Numbered from the stretch's first letter, positions 17,242 through 27,331 are shown. The stretch is DNA of 64,000 nt from DATGKG01 sp963783145 (GCA_963783145.1 CAWAMM010000004.1:496001-560000); one strand, 5' to 3'. Program-made: numbers and translations. Notes: generated by a model from the letters alone, not told the origin.

Positions 17242-17696
17242 CGGCGCGGCGCAAAGACACGCTTGCCAATTCGCAAGTAGTCTCGGCGCTCGCGCTCCTT
17301 CGCGTGGCGGGTCTACCGCCGCGATGCTCGATGGTCTTTGGCGGGAGGCTGTTGCGTTACTGCAACAGGATCCCGGTCAACGCCAATTGCAAGTCGCTCA
17401 CGACCCGCGCCAACTGCTCTTTTTGCCGACGAGAATGTGGCTCGTCGCTTGCTTGCTATCCTTTGGTTTCCAGAAAATGGGGGAGGCAGGCAGTCCCGTT
17501 GCGCAATCCAGTCGACCATACAGCTACGGCGGTACTTACTCTTGAAGGTTCACCTCGGCATGTCGAATCGCTCGTCGGCCGGAGCCGATCAGATCTCGGG
17601 CTGATTGCTTCGGGCGCGCCTGAAGCGAAGATCGGTCAATCAAAAGTATTTCCCAACGATCTCGATTCGATCCTGAAAGCCTGGGCGCTACTCGCG
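17242..17696 (+). other. 455-base stretch without a convincing gene
   Basis: The phosphatase frame is open from ATG 17238, which overlaps the VOC stop as ATGA, but the first about 150 residues are Arg/Cys/Ser-rich and do not look like protein until about 17540. A second frame (from 17324) gives a more protein-like 73-residue stretch (MLDGLWREAVALLQQDPGQR) that I cannot assign; it may be a gene remnant or a frameshifted N-terminus. No RNA gene or clear promoter is seen. Confidence 0.4.
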
Positions 17697-18563
17697 ATGG
17701 TCGCCGCGATCGATTGGGTATGGTGCAGACGCGTAGGATTCACGGTTATAGGAATTTCTCCCATGCTATGTGGGCTCGCCATGATCGCGTCGGTGGGAAT
17801 CTTTTTCGAATTCACCGGACGTGTGCAATGGCTTTCAGACATCGCAAACTACGTGGTGCTATGGGAGTCGCTGGCGTTGGCGATCAACCTTTACAGCTAT
17901 ATGGTCGCGACGCTGGGATTTCCGATGTGGGATGTCAGCTTCGCGCGCGCGGATGCGGCGCTCGGGTTTAATTGGGCCGCGGGCCTGCATTTCATCCAAT
18001 CTCATCCGCGCTTCGCGTATCTGCTCCACTACGCATACAACAGTATCTTCTTTCAAGTGCTGGCCTCGATCGGATTCTTCGCGGCGATTGGTCGTACTGA
18101 CCGCAATCGCGAGCTGCTCTGGGTCGCGATGGTCTCGGCCTTGGCGACGACCTCGCTGTCTGGAATTTTTCCCGCGCTGGGTCCCTACATTAAAGAGATG
18201 CCGGCTTGGTCGGCAGTCCTGGCCAGCATCCGTGCGGGTACCCTCTCGCGCTTCGCGATCACCGATATGAGGGGCGTGGTGGCGTTCCCCTCGTACCATA
18301 CCGTGATGGCGGTTTTCCTGGTCTATGCTCATCGGCCGCCGATGCGAAGCTTCATTCCGGTGGCTGTTCTGAACGCATTCATGTTGGTGTCGATTCCGTT
18401 TGCAGGACATCACTATCTCGTCGATGTCATCTCTGGAACTGTTGTGGCAATGGTCTCAATCCTGATCGTGCGGATGGCGATATTGCCCCGCAGTTCAGAG
18501 ATAGCCCAAAACGGAGAATCTTTTCTCAGGCGGATCCTCGCACCTACTGGGATACCGGGCTAA
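17697..18563 (+). CDS. PAP2-superfamily membrane phosphatase (PAP2_3/Aur1-like)
   Basis: About 288 residues if started at ATG 17697; the true start may lie up to 150 bases earlier (see 17242-17696). Six or so membrane segments are visible. The PAP2 active site motifs are FPSYHTVMAVF (motif 2, nucleophile-region His) and FAGHHYLVDVISG (motif 3, His and Asp); motif 1 is degenerate, as in the PAP2_3 group. Such enzymes dephosphorylate phosphatidate or undecaprenyl-pyrophosphate, or transfer inositol phosphate. The gene converges on the outer-membrane-like gene at 18590. Confidence 0.75.
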   Translation: MVAAIDWVWCRRVGFTVIGISPMLCGLAMIASVGIFFEFTGRVQWLSDIANYVVLWESLALAINLYSYMVATLGFPMWDVSFARADAALGFNWAAGLHFIQSHPRFAYLLHYAYNSIFFQVLASIGFFAAIGRTDRNRELLWVAMVSALATTSLSGIFPALGPYIKEMPAWSAVLASIRAGTLSRFAITDMRGVVAFPSYHTVMAVFLVYAHRPPMRSFIPVAVLNAFMLVSIPFAGHHYLVDVISGTVVAMVSILIVRMAILPRSSEIAQNGESFLRRILAPTGIPG

Positions 18564-18589
18564 ACGGCGAAGTTTGAAGGTACTGGTTA

Positions 18590-19327
18590 CTACTCCTCGT
18601 CCCAGCCGAAATGCCGGGAGACGGCGAGGGTGCCATAGCCGTGGTTGTTACCGTACCCGGCCTGAAAATCGAGGCTGAGCTTCCATTCGCGCAACACGAT
18701 GCCGAGGTCGGGCCCGAACTCCTTCATCAGGTGAGGCTCCGGGCCGCCGCCCCATAGCTGCCCGCCTGCGCCTATCAACCAAATCGTTTCGCGCGAGGAT
18801 GACACGACGTCGCGGATATCGATGGCGCCGCTGCTCAGCCCATTGTTGTAAAAATGATCGCCGATGAAGGCCAGGTTGATGGGATGGCGGCTGTGCAACC
18901 ATAGCCAGCTGGAGAAGTCGCCCTCGATACGCGCGCGATCGCTGTCACCGACATCGCTGCCGCCGAGCATCTTGAACGAGGTTCCCTGGAAGGGCAGGAA
19001 GTCGAGCCCGCCCAGCAGCACGCCGAAGTTGCGCGGACGGGATTCATGCCCACTGCCGGGCCAGTCCCATCCGTCGCCTTGATAGCCTTGATAGCCTGCC
19101 ACGCGTCCGACCGCGCTGACATAAGGAGTGAGAGTTTGTTCCAGCTCGAAGCCCTCGTGCGTGGCGGCGTACTTACTTTCGGCGCCGATACCGGCGGCGA
19201 ACATCGTAAGGCTCAGATGCTCGGGATTAGCGCTGGTGAAAAAATCAGAGTACGGGGCCGCGTACGCGGGAGCCGCCAGCGCAAGCGGGAGAATCGCGAG
19301 CAGGATCGCGCGGCGCATCATCATCAT
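18590..19327 (-). CDS. Exported beta-barrel-like protein of unknown function
   Basis: 245 residues. A run of four ATG codons gives the start, followed by a clear signal peptide (RRAILLAILPLALAAPAYA, cleaved after AYA). The mature part alternates short hydrophobic strands with Gly/aromatic turns (VGRVAGYQGYQGDGWDWPG, FGVLLGGLDFLPF, WLIGAGGQLWGGG, LDFQAGYGNNHGYGTLAVS), as in small outer-membrane barrels. It ends WDEE, without the usual terminal Phe. I cannot name a family. It would sit in the outer membrane or periplasm. Confidence 0.6.
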   Translation of the reverse strand: MMMMRRAILLAILPLALAAPAYAAPYSDFFTSANPEHLSLTMFAAGIGAESKYAATHEGFELEQTLTPYVSAVGRVAGYQGYQGDGWDWPGSGHESRPRNFGVLLGGLDFLPFQGTSFKMLGGSDVGDSDRARIEGDFSSWLWLHSRHPINLAFIGDHFYNNGLSSGAIDIRDVVSSSRETIWLIGAGGQLWGGGPEPHLMKEFGPDLGIVLREWKLSLDFQAGYGNNHGYGTLAVSRHFGWDEE

Positions 19328-19431
19328 GATGCAATATTAGAGCGAAATCGTGCTGCGGTCGCGAATGAGTCGACGTCCCAATTGCTCCGGTTGCGAAAAA
19401 AGCGCCCGGAGTATCGAACCCGGCCGCCCGT

Positions 19432-21693
19432 TTATCGTCGCGATTGCATCGGGGGCTCCGGAATCGTGTGCATAGCGTTCTCGGCCGAGTCGAGCAGAAT
19501 CGATTGCTCGCCCATCTCCCAACTGGCGGTGGGGTTGTTTCCGCCACCACCAACTCCCTGATCGAAGACCGGGATCACCCACGCTTGCGCAGCCGCCTGA
19601 TCGGCGAGGTTCATGGACTGACCACTCACCCTGGTGTTCAGATCCAGCCACAGCAACCCTTCCGGAAAGGTGATCGGAACCGTCGCGCCGGCGAGCGGAC
19701 CTTCTGCGTCTGTGCCGGAAACGGATTGGGGACCGCGGGCGCCTGGACATCTTCCTGCTCGTTGAAGGCCAGAAGGCCTTCCTGCCCGAGCGGATACCAT
19801 GAGGGCGGGGTTCCGCAGGTGAATCCCAGCGGGCTGGTTACTCCGCTAATCTTCGAGTCACGCCACACGATGACCTGGCTGCCCTGGTTGACGTAATTCG
19901 AACCTTGCGGGCTGCCGGCGTTGACGTAACGATTGATGAAGTTGGTCGAGGTCGGCTGCCGATTGTCGATCGCGGTAAAGTTGTCGTAGGTCCCATAGAA
20001 GGTGTAGTCGCCGGTCACATTCAATGCTGGATCGATCTGGTTCGCGGCCAGCGAAACCAACGGCATCGAGAAAGCGTGATTCTTCGCTGGGTTGAGGTAA
20101 AAGGCGTCACCGGTGAGAACATTCTGATTGACGGCATCGCCGCTGAAACTCTCGCCGAAGTATCCCGGTTCACCGGGGAACCTGACGGTGCAGTTGCCGA
20201 CCGTGTCAATGGTGATGTAGCCACGCGCGAGGTTATCACCGTGGTTAACCGCGCCGCATCGATTGGTCCCGTAGTTGACCGACGCGTGGCCGGTCAAAGC
20301 CGCCTGAATGCCTGCCAACTGTGCGACTGGTAATGGCGGGTAAGGCAATTGGCCGTTGCAACTCGCGAAGTTGATATCCTGCGAGAGCTGCCCCTTGGGG
20401 CTGATGGTATCGGTCGGATCCTGACCCGCGCTAGCAGTCTGCGGCATGTTGCCGGTCAACAGCAACTGCTGCAGGTTGACCCGGACAGATCATATCCGGT
20501 GAGGTAGACGTTGAACTCGAGTGCGGGTACGCCGAGGTCGGTCCAGATCACCCAATGGCTGATGATCGCGGTGGCCGAGGTGTTCGTGACGGAGACAACG
20601 GTGGTATCCGCCGCCGGTGTGCTGTTGCTCAGATCAACTTCAAAGTAGGGCAACAACAGCGAGGCGCCGGGCTGATCGGCCACCACTCCGCTGAGGCCTT
20701 GGCTGTCCTGGAACTCATACGCGCCGATGTCGCAGGGACCGGTCGGCCCGTCCTCGGGATCGGGGCGCGGAAGGCCACGCTGATCGGTGGTGATTTGATT
20801 GGGCGGCATCGCCTGATCGGTGCACTACGCGAAAGGGATGGCATCGATCGCCGGGCTTCCGGGGGCGAGCGCGATGGTCTCGGTTGGCCCGCCATTGTTG
20901 GCCAGCCCTGCCGAGGAAAGCTTGGGATCGGTATTGAATTTGCTGGTCCCGCTGAAGCCGCAGCTATTGTCACTGGAAATGTTGTAGCCGTCGTCGACAA
21001 TTGCGCCAGTCGGGCCAAGGCAGCGACTCGAGGCGAAGATTGTGCTGCGAAATGAGATTGTACCGGGGGCGCTAGCGAGAGTTCCGTTCCCGTTGCCGGA
21101 AAATGTGCTGTTAGTGACTGCCGCAGAGCCGATATTGTCGATTCCGATCGAGTTGCTCGAGAAGGTTGAGTTAATGACGGTCAAAATACTACTGGGCTGA
21201 TTGTTAATCGCACCGGAGGATCCACTGTTGCCGGACAGTGTGCAATCGGTGACGTTCAAGGTTCCGTTATTGAAGACCCCGGCAGTTCCGCTGCCGTTGC
21301 CGCCGCTGATGGTCAGGTTGCGGAGGCTCGCCGTCGCGGTCGAAGCCACCTCCATTACCGTCTGCGCGTTACCATTGACCGTGATGGATTGTCCGACTCC
21401 GTCGATGATCAAGGTGTTAACGATAGTGGGCAGCGTAGCTGCCAAAGTAATCGTACTCGACACATCAAAATTGATGATGTCGTTGCCGCTGCCACCCTGG
21501 CGTCCGTTTTGACCCCGATATTGTTCGCGCTGTTTGCGGATACGATCGCGTCGTGAAGGGTGCAGAATCCCTCGTCGCTGGGATCGTTGAGCGAGGTTAC
21601 CGTAATCGTATTGGCGAGGCTGACCGCGGAGGAACCCAGCGTAACCAGCATCGTCAAAGCGACGATCCATCCACAAACAATTCCTTTGCGCAT
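19432..21693 (-). pseudogene. Secreted right-handed beta-helix protein (choice-of-anchor Q type), broken in four places
   Basis: From ATG 21693 a signal peptide (RKGIVCGWIVALTMLVTLG...) leads into ITVTSLNDPSDEGFCTLHDA, the usual start of CSLREAI-type beta-helix proteins. Repeats such as NGTLNVTDCTLSGNSG and VINSTFSSNS follow, then LANNGGPTETIALAPGSPAI and RGLPRPDPEDGPTGPCDIGAYEFQ, and finally a fibronectin-like region to 19432. The gene needs corrections at about 21525 (one G missing in a G run), 20825-20827 (in-frame TAG), about 20490 (one G missing) and about 19722 (one T missing). All parts are collinear and on one strand. Either a decayed surface protein or a full gene hit by sequence errors plus one nonsense codon. 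Confidence 0.75.
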
Positions 21694-21908
21694 CTAGCCC
21701 TCAACTGGCGGATGACTCTGTAACGGCGGCACAATCCGCGAGGGACCTACAACTTGTAGCAGCGAAATTCAACCAATTGGTGTATTTCGCTACTTTATCG
21801 TTCTATAACGGCGCGTCGGTGACAAATTGGGCTTTCGAAATCAGCTTCGTTCCCGAATTCCCGATTTGATAGTATTTCGCCGAATGGGGTTACGTTTCGG
21901 GGGGGACT

Positions 21909-22256
21909 ATGTTCGAGGAGCACAAATTCTTTCAGGGGATGTTCGCGTTTCGAGGGCGCGGGCTGGAAACTCCGGTCAGCCTGGAGCCCAAGGTGGTTTA
22001 TCAAGTCCCCTCGGACAAACGCGCGCAACTCATCTATTGCCGCATCGGCAACCCATCGCCGAAATTCCTCTACCTGGTCCTGCAGCGTGACGGTGAACCG
22101 ATGCGCATGTTTCCCTGCGGCCGCGAGAGCGGGATTCACGTGCCGCTGGCCATCATCGACGATATCCTGCCCGGCAGCACGCTCGAATTGGTGATCGCGG
22201 CGCCCAAAGGGCTCAAAGCGAAAATAATGATCGATATGGGCCTGGTCGAGATTTGA
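21909..22256 (+). CDS. 115-residue protein of unknown function, copy A
   Basis: The start ATG 21909 follows a run of G (GGGGGGG-AC) as ribosome site. The product has no signal peptide or membrane segment and looks like a compact beta-rich domain: GMFAFRGRGLETPVSLEPKV, VPSDK, YCRIGNP, LQRDGEPMRMFPCG, SGIHVP, DDILPGSTLELVIAAPKG, MIDMGLVEI. Conserved features shared with copy B include two Cys (YCR and FPCG), which might bind metal or form a redox pair. It is about 65 percent identical to copy B by hand count. It heads an apparent operon with copy B and the flavoprotein at 22660. Function unknown. Confidence 0.75.
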   Translation: MFEEHKFFQGMFAFRGRGLETPVSLEPKVVYQVPSDKRAQLIYCRIGNPSPKFLYLVLQRDGEPMRMFPCGRESGIHVPLAIIDDILPGSTLELVIAAPKGLKAKIMIDMGLVEI

Positions 22257-22308
22257 GCGATCAGGACGACGTGCAATCGTCATCATCGCAGAGGACTGAG
22301 GGGGGCTT

Positions 22309-22656
22309 ATGTTCGAGCAGCACAGATATATACAGGGGATGTTCGCGTTCGAAGGCCGTGGACTCGAAGTACCGGTTAGCTTCGAGCCCAAGGTGATCTA
22401 TCGGGTTCCCTCCGACAAACATACCCACGTCACCTATTGCCGGCTCGGCAACCCGACCGCGGAATTGCTCTACGTGGTGGTCGAACGCGACGGTAAACCG
22501 ATTCGGTTGTTCCCATGCGGCGCCAAGAGCGGGATTCATGTGCCGCACGCGGTCCATGACGATATTCTGCCCGACAGCGTCATCGAGCTGCTGGTCGCGG
22601 CGCCCGAGGGCCTCGCTGCCAAAGTTATGATTGATCTCGGCCTCGTGGAGGTTTGA
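22309..22656 (+). CDS. 115-residue protein of unknown function, copy B
   Basis: The start ATG 22309 follows GAGGGGGG closely. It is the tandem duplicate of copy A (same length, 75 of 115 positions identical when aligned without gaps). Invariant blocks are QGMFAF, GRGLE, EPKV, VPSDK, YCR, GNP, RDG, FPCG, SGIHVP, DDILP and GLVE. Keeping both at equal length with strong ribosome sites suggests a heterodimer or two specialised subunits. Its stop is three bases before the flavoprotein start, so it is likely to be translationally coupled to it and may be a partner of it. Confidence 0.78.
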   Translation: MFEQHRYIQGMFAFEGRGLEVPVSFEPKVIYRVPSDKHTHVTYCRLGNPTAELLYVVVERDGKPIRLFPCGAKSGIHVPHAVHDDILPDSVIELLVAAPEGLAAKVMIDLGLVEV

Positions 22657-22659
22657 GCG

Positions 22660-24768
22660 ATGCCCACCAAATCCACGCGGCGTAATCTGGTCGTCATCGG
22701 TAATGGCATGTCGGGCGCACGCACTGTCGAAGAGATCCTGACGCGCGGCGGCGCCGAGATGTTCAACATCGCGATGTTCGGGGCCGAACCCACCGGCAAC
22801 TACAATCGCATCATGCTGTCGGCAGTGCTCGACGGATCGCAGCAGGCGAGTGAGATCGAGCTCAATCCCCTTGCCTGGTACCAGCGCAATGGCATCCGGC
22901 TGCATGCGGGGATTCGCGCTAGCCGCATCTTTCGCTTTGCCCGCCGCGTGCTCGGCGCCGATGGCTCCGACGAGCCCTACGACAACCTGATCATCGCAAC
23001 CGGCAGCCGCTCCTTCATTCCTCCGGTGCCGGGCTTGACTCTGAGTGACGGAAGCATGAAGCCCGGCATCTTCGGGTTTCGCTCGCTCGAAGATTGCCAT
23101 CGCATGGCGGAGTACGCGAGCGGGAAGCGGCGCGCTGCGGTGATTGGCGGCGGTTTGCTCGGACTCGAATGCGCGCACGGCTTGCAACACTTCGGCCTCG
23201 AGGTCCACGTCATCCATCGTTCTCCGCATCTGATGAATCAGCAGCTCGACCCTGGCGCCGGAGCGATCTTGAAAGCGTCCATGGAAGCGATGGGGATGCG
23301 GGTCCATGTCGGCGCCGATACTCGCACGATTCTGGGCGACGACCGGGTCAGCGGACTCGAATTCAAAGACGGCACCGCTCTCGAATGCGATCTGATCGTG
23401 TTCGCCACCGGCATCAAACCCAACGCGGAACTCGCCAGCCAGGCCGGCCTCACCGTCGAACGCGCAATCGTCGTCGACAACCAGATGCGTACCATCGATG
23501 ACCCTCGCATCTACGCGGTTGGCGAATGCGTACAGCATCGCGGGCAGACCTATGGCCTCGTCGCGCCGATCTGGGAACAGGTCAAGGTTCTGGCGGACCA
23601 TATTACCGGCGCCAATGCCGAAGCCGCGTATCATGGTTCGAAGGTCGCCACGCGACTCAAAGTGGCGGGTGTCGAGCTGGCATCGATGGGGCTCATCGAC
23701 CCGGTCGAGCAGCAAGACGAAGTGGTGCAGTTCGCGGAGTTGCGGCGCGGAACCTATAAGAAGCTGGTGATTCGCGACAGCAAGCTCGTCGGAGCCATCC
23801 TGCTGGGTGACAACGGCAGGGCCGCAAATCTGCTGCACGCCTTCGAGAGCAATTCACCGCTCCCGCCGGAACGCATCAACTTGCTCTTCGATGTAGGCTC
23901 GGCGCCCAAACGCGTAACACTCGATCAAATCCCACTCGACGCGCAGATCTGCAACTGCGAGGCGATCAGCAAGGGCGCCATCCTCGAATGCATCAAGAGC
24001 GGACGGCGCACCATCGAGGAGGTGCAGGCAGCGACCCGCGCCGGGCTCGCGTGCGGATCCTGCGATTCGATGGTCCGCGAGATCGTCGACTGGGCGTGTG
24101 GCGGACAAAATGGGGCAGCGGCAGGGGAGCCCGAGGAGCTGCCGGGCTCGGAAGGCGAGCATGAGCTGCAAGCGAAGTATGGCAAGAGCATGCAGGCGCT
24201 CGCGTTCTACAAGCATCGAGTGCTCGAACACCTCAATCCTGAAATGCGTGAGTTCATCGCGCGTCAGGAAATGATGTTCGTCGGAACCGCAGACAGTCAC
24301 GGTAACGCCGATGCCTCATTTCGCGCCGGGCATGCCAACTTCGTGAAGGTGCTCGATGAGCGAACGCTGGCGTATCCGGAGTTCCGCGGCAACGGGGTGA
24401 TGTCGAGCATGGGAAATATTTCGGAAAATCCTCACGTCGGATTGATGTTCATCGACTTCGCTCAGGACCGGATCGGTCTGCATGTGAATGGCAGCGCACG
24501 TATCGTCGAGCACGCCGAATTCTTGTCCTTCGCGTCGGAGCGTTCGGCTGCCGATGCGGTGCTGAGTGATTCAATACTCAAAGACCTTATCGGCAAGGAT
24601 CCGGGCAATCTGGAGCGATGGGTGATCGTTTCCGTCGAAGAAGCCTATATGCATTGTTCGAAACACATCCCGCAGATGCGGAAGGTCGTGCAGGAAGTGC
24701 AGTGGGGCACCGATGACGCCCGCGCCAAGGGCGGCGACTATTTCAAGGCTGATAAAGCCGCGAAATAG
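22660..24768 (+). CDS. Three-domain flavoprotein: NirB-like FAD/NAD(P) reductase, [2Fe-2S] BFD domain, PNPOx-like domain
   Basis: 702 residues. About 1-410: FAD site VVIGNGMSGARTVEEI, second FAD motif (IYAVGECVQH) and NAD(P) site AAVIGGGLLGLECAHGL, as in the N-terminal half of the nitrite reductase large subunit. About 420-480: BFD-type [2Fe-2S] site with CNC ... CGSC. About 510-680: pyridoxamine-phosphate-oxidase-like split barrel (FIARQEMMFVGTADSHGNAD, GNGVMSSMGNISENPHVGLM, LHVNGSARIVEH), a flavin or heme pocket. The siroheme nitrite/sulfite reductase domain of NirB is absent. The layout suggests electron flow from NAD(P)H through FAD and Fe-S to the split-barrel site. Substrate unknown. 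Coupled to the two 115-residue genes. Confidence 0.85.
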   Translation: MPTKSTRRNLVVIGNGMSGARTVEEILTRGGAEMFNIAMFGAEPTGNYNRIMLSAVLDGSQQASEIELNPLAWYQRNGIRLHAGIRASRIFRFARRVLGADGSDEPYDNLIIATGSRSFIPPVPGLTLSDGSMKPGIFGFRSLEDCHRMAEYASGKRRAAVIGGGLLGLECAHGLQHFGLEVHVIHRSPHLMNQQLDPGAGAILKASMEAMGMRVHVGADTRTILGDDRVSGLEFKDGTALECDLIVFATGIKPNAELASQAGLTVERAIVVDNQMRTIDDPRIYAVGECVQHRGQTYGLVAPIWEQVKVLADHITGANAEAAYHGSKVATRLKVAGVELASMGLIDPVEQQDEVVQFAELRRGTYKKLVIRDSKLVGAILLGDNGRAANLLHAFESNSPLPPERINLLFDVGSAPKRVTLDQIPLDAQICNCEAISKGAILECIKSGRRTIEEVQAATRAGLACGSCDSMVREIVDWACGGQNGAAAGEPEELPGSEGEHELQAKYGKSMQALAFYKHRVLEHLNPEMREFIARQEMMFVGTADSHGNADASFRAGHANFVKVLDERTLAYPEFRGNGVMSSMGNISENPHVGLMFIDFAQDRIGLHVNGSARIVEHAEFLSFASERSAADAVLSDSILKDLIGKDPGNLERWVIVSVEEAYMHCSKHIPQMRKVVQEVQWGTDDARAKGGDYFKADKAAK

Positions 24769-24852
24769 ACGTTCTCCCCGGATTTGAGACATCTGGATTG
24801 GGCCGCATCTGAAATCGCGATATCCTGACCGAACGGGCCACGACATAGCGCA

Positions 24853-25458
24853 ATGAAAAACGGAACTTCTCGCCAATATAAGGGCAATCGTCCACTTGCG
24901 GACAGCCGCATCAATCGATCCGGGCTAACCAGAGGTGTGACGGCGCCGGCTTTCAAGCTTCCGCTATTGGGCGGCGGTGAGATTGCGCTGGAGGACTATC
25001 GCGGGCGGCGTCTGATGCTGGTGTTTTCGGATCCCAAGTGCGGGCCCTGTCGTGCGCTAATGCCGGAACTTGACGCATTGAACGAGCGCGCACCGGACAT
25101 CGAAGTGTTGGCCATCAGTCGCGGCGATATCGATGCGATCGCGGCGGAATTCGCGGTCGCGCCAGTTAGTTTTCCGGTCGCGATGCAGAAGCGGTGGGAG
25201 ATCTCGCGGCGCTATGCGAGGTTCGCGACCCCGATTGGATATTTGATCGACGAATCGGGAATGATCGCAAGCGACGTGGCGGTCGGACCTGAACCAATCC
25301 TGATCCTGCTCGCCAGCGCACAGATCTTTGCGTTAATGAAATCGGTAAAGAAATTCCGTAATTCGATGGCAAAAGCCGCCAGGCCCCCCAAGCCTGAGTC
25401 ATCGCGCAGAAAATCGGTCCACAGACCGCAAGTGAGCAGTGACCCTCCAAAAGCATAG
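24853..25458 (+). CDS. Thioredoxin-fold redoxin (TlpA/MauD-like)
   Basis: 201 residues. The AhpC/TSA-like thioredoxin fold spans about 35-150: APAFKLPLLGGGEIALEDYR, then LVFSDPKCGPCRALMPELDA with the CGPC redox motif, then ATPIGYLIDESGMIASDVAV with the cis-Pro. The N-terminus has no convincing signal peptide, and the C-terminal 40 residues are basic and Pro/Ser-rich. This resembles MauD-type proteins. It lies 84 bases after the flavoprotein on the same strand and could be read with it. Role: thiol-disulfide exchange; partner unknown. The start lacks a strong ribosome site. Confidence 0.78.
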   Translation: MKNGTSRQYKGNRPLADSRINRSGLTRGVTAPAFKLPLLGGGEIALEDYRGRRLMLVFSDPKCGPCRALMPELDALNERAPDIEVLAISRGDIDAIAAEFAVAPVSFPVAMQKRWEISRRYARFATPIGYLIDESGMIASDVAVGPEPILILLASAQIFALMKSVKKFRNSMAKAARPPKPESSRRKSVHRPQVSSDPPKA

Positions 25459-25483
25459 GTCCTGAAACGATTGGCGCGCACTC

Positions 25484-27320
25484 TCACTTCTGAGCGGTGC
25501 TGGGGCAACCGTGATTGGTGGACGATAGCGCGAAAACTACCGAGGTCTTGTCTTCATATATAGATCGGAAGCGGATGGCGAATTCGGGACGCTCGACCGC
25601 GGGGGCAAAGTCATCATGACCCTTGGTCACCAGCAGATAGTCGGCGCCGAGCGCGCGAAGCTTGCAGAACAATCGCGGCGGGTCGGTCGCGAGCGGAAGG
25701 ACTCTGCCGAAGCTGGCCGGACCGCTCCAATCTCCCAGTAAAATACCGTCGGCCCAATACATCATGTTTTCGGCGTGCACCGCGTAGACCGTGAAGCGCC
25801 TGCCGTGCGTTCGGTTGAGGCACTCGATCGCGCGATACACGGGAAACTGCCGCTCCAGAAAGGCATCGCGCTGCGCTTCTCCAACCGGAGGCATCCCGCG
25901 TTTGACGATCGCGCGGTTAACATAGAGCCATCCGGGAAGCAGCATAACGCCGCAACAAATCGCCACCGAGAGACTTTCCAACGTTCGTAAGCGCGTGGCG
26001 AAGAACACCGATTGCGAAACCCACTCGAACGCCAAGGATAACGCCACGCATACAATCGGCAAAATCACCACCAGGTAGCGCGCGTCCGGAGGCACCGCGA
26101 AGGCGAAAATCAGGCACGCTATCAGAATCGGTCGCATCGATCTTTTGATTGGTGCGAACAGCATAAGAGGCAGAAGCAAAAGAACGAACGGCGACAATGG
26201 TGCTTGTCTACCCACGGCGGCCGGTGTGAAGACCGCGGTCCACGGTAGCGTGATGGTCGCCATGAGCTTTGCGGCAATGGTCGCATACGGCGACGGAACC
26301 GGATCCCATAGCGTCGATCCAAAGATGCGCGGGAGAAAAGGAAACAGCGGGTTACCGGTGTAGTAGGTTATCCGCGCATAAACCGGCAAGATCGTGAGGA
26401 GGGCGACTGCGCAAAAGAGCGCGAACGCCCGCAACCTCGACGAGCGTTCCCGCGCCGAAGAGGAGACCATCAGCACGACGAGCGCAGTAGGAACAAAGAA
26501 CAGGCCGAGGTACTTCGTTCCGGCCGCGGTGGCGGAAAAGAAAGCGGCCAGCACTATCCATCCGGGCGATCGATCCGTCCCATAGCGTGAGGCGGAATAG
26601 AATGCCGCGGTCACGAACAAAGTGAGGGTGGGTTCGACATAGGCGGTCGTCGAAAGTTGGCTAACTATCGGGTTGCCAAGGAATAGAGATCCCGCGAGGA
26701 CGCCTGCTATCCACGACGATTCCTTTTGCCCCAAACGACAAGAAGCATCGTGGTCAGAATCACCGAAAGCAGCGACACCAGATGAGTCGCGCGATCATCG
26801 AAGAGGAGAAGCATCGCGGCAAACAGCAGCTCCGTCAGGGGTGGAAACACGGGAACTCAAAGCTGAGGCACCATCGGCAACGCGCCGGTTAGGGCAAAGG
26901 CGCGTGCGAGGGCAGGTGGTAAAGTGTCTCATCGAAGCCCACCGGCGGATAGCAGGCTAAGACTAATAGTGGAAGGAAGGCGCCCAGAGCCAGGCCCGAA
27001 ATGATCAGCGCGCGCCGCCACGCCGTCGTCGACTCAAGCAGTACCTGTCTTGCGATGCTTGCTCGAAACGTCAGGACGACCCCTCCTATGGCCAGCACCA
27101 GGCCGTAGAAGGTCAGCACGACGTGGCGGGTCAGGATTCCTGCCAGCCCGAAAAGGTCGAGAACCTGAGCGGCCGTCCCAAGTCCGACAATCGAGGAAAT
27201 CGCAATACGTTCCAAGCGGTCCGGCATGGAAATGGAGACCGTCAGTATCCGGCCCAGGCTCCAGCATGTCAGGAAGAGCAAAACGAGGATGGCGCCGTCC
27301 CCCCCAACGAGCGCCACCAT
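25484..27320 (-). pseudogene. GT39/ArnT-like integral membrane glycosyltransferase, broken
   Basis: The parts are collinear on the minus strand in three frames. From ATG 27320 the N-terminus has several membrane helices and the YPPVGFDETLYHLP motif (the catalytic-Asp loop of GT-C enzymes). One missing G near 26909 shifts to the frame ARAFALTGALPMVPQL, then TGA at 26859-26857, then VPVFPPLTELLFAAMLLLF. One missing A near 26745 leads to the long C-terminal frame (from about 26734) with more helices (AAFFSATAAGTKYLGLFFVP, NPLFPFLPRIFG) and a soluble tail. Corrected length about 610 residues. It would add a sugar from a polyprenyl carrier to lipid or protein. Follows fecR directly. Confidence 0.72.
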
Positions 27321-27331
27321 GGCGTCCACTT

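Noticed and set aside
20825..20827. In-frame TAG in the beta-helix gene as pyrrolysine or readthrough
   Set aside because: The site is in a loop without catalytic role, and the gene also has three frameshifts; a nonsense mutation is simpler.
22261..23838. A 525-codon open frame on the minus strand opposite the flavoprotein
   Set aside because: It is antisense to a well-supported flavoprotein and a 115-residue gene; its product is His/Arg/Gln-rich with no motif. GC-rich codon bias opens this frame.
26857..26859. In-frame TGA in the GT39-like gene as a second selenocysteine
   Set aside because: It sits in a non-catalytic loop where relatives have Arg-like residues, no Cys, and the gene also has frameshifts.
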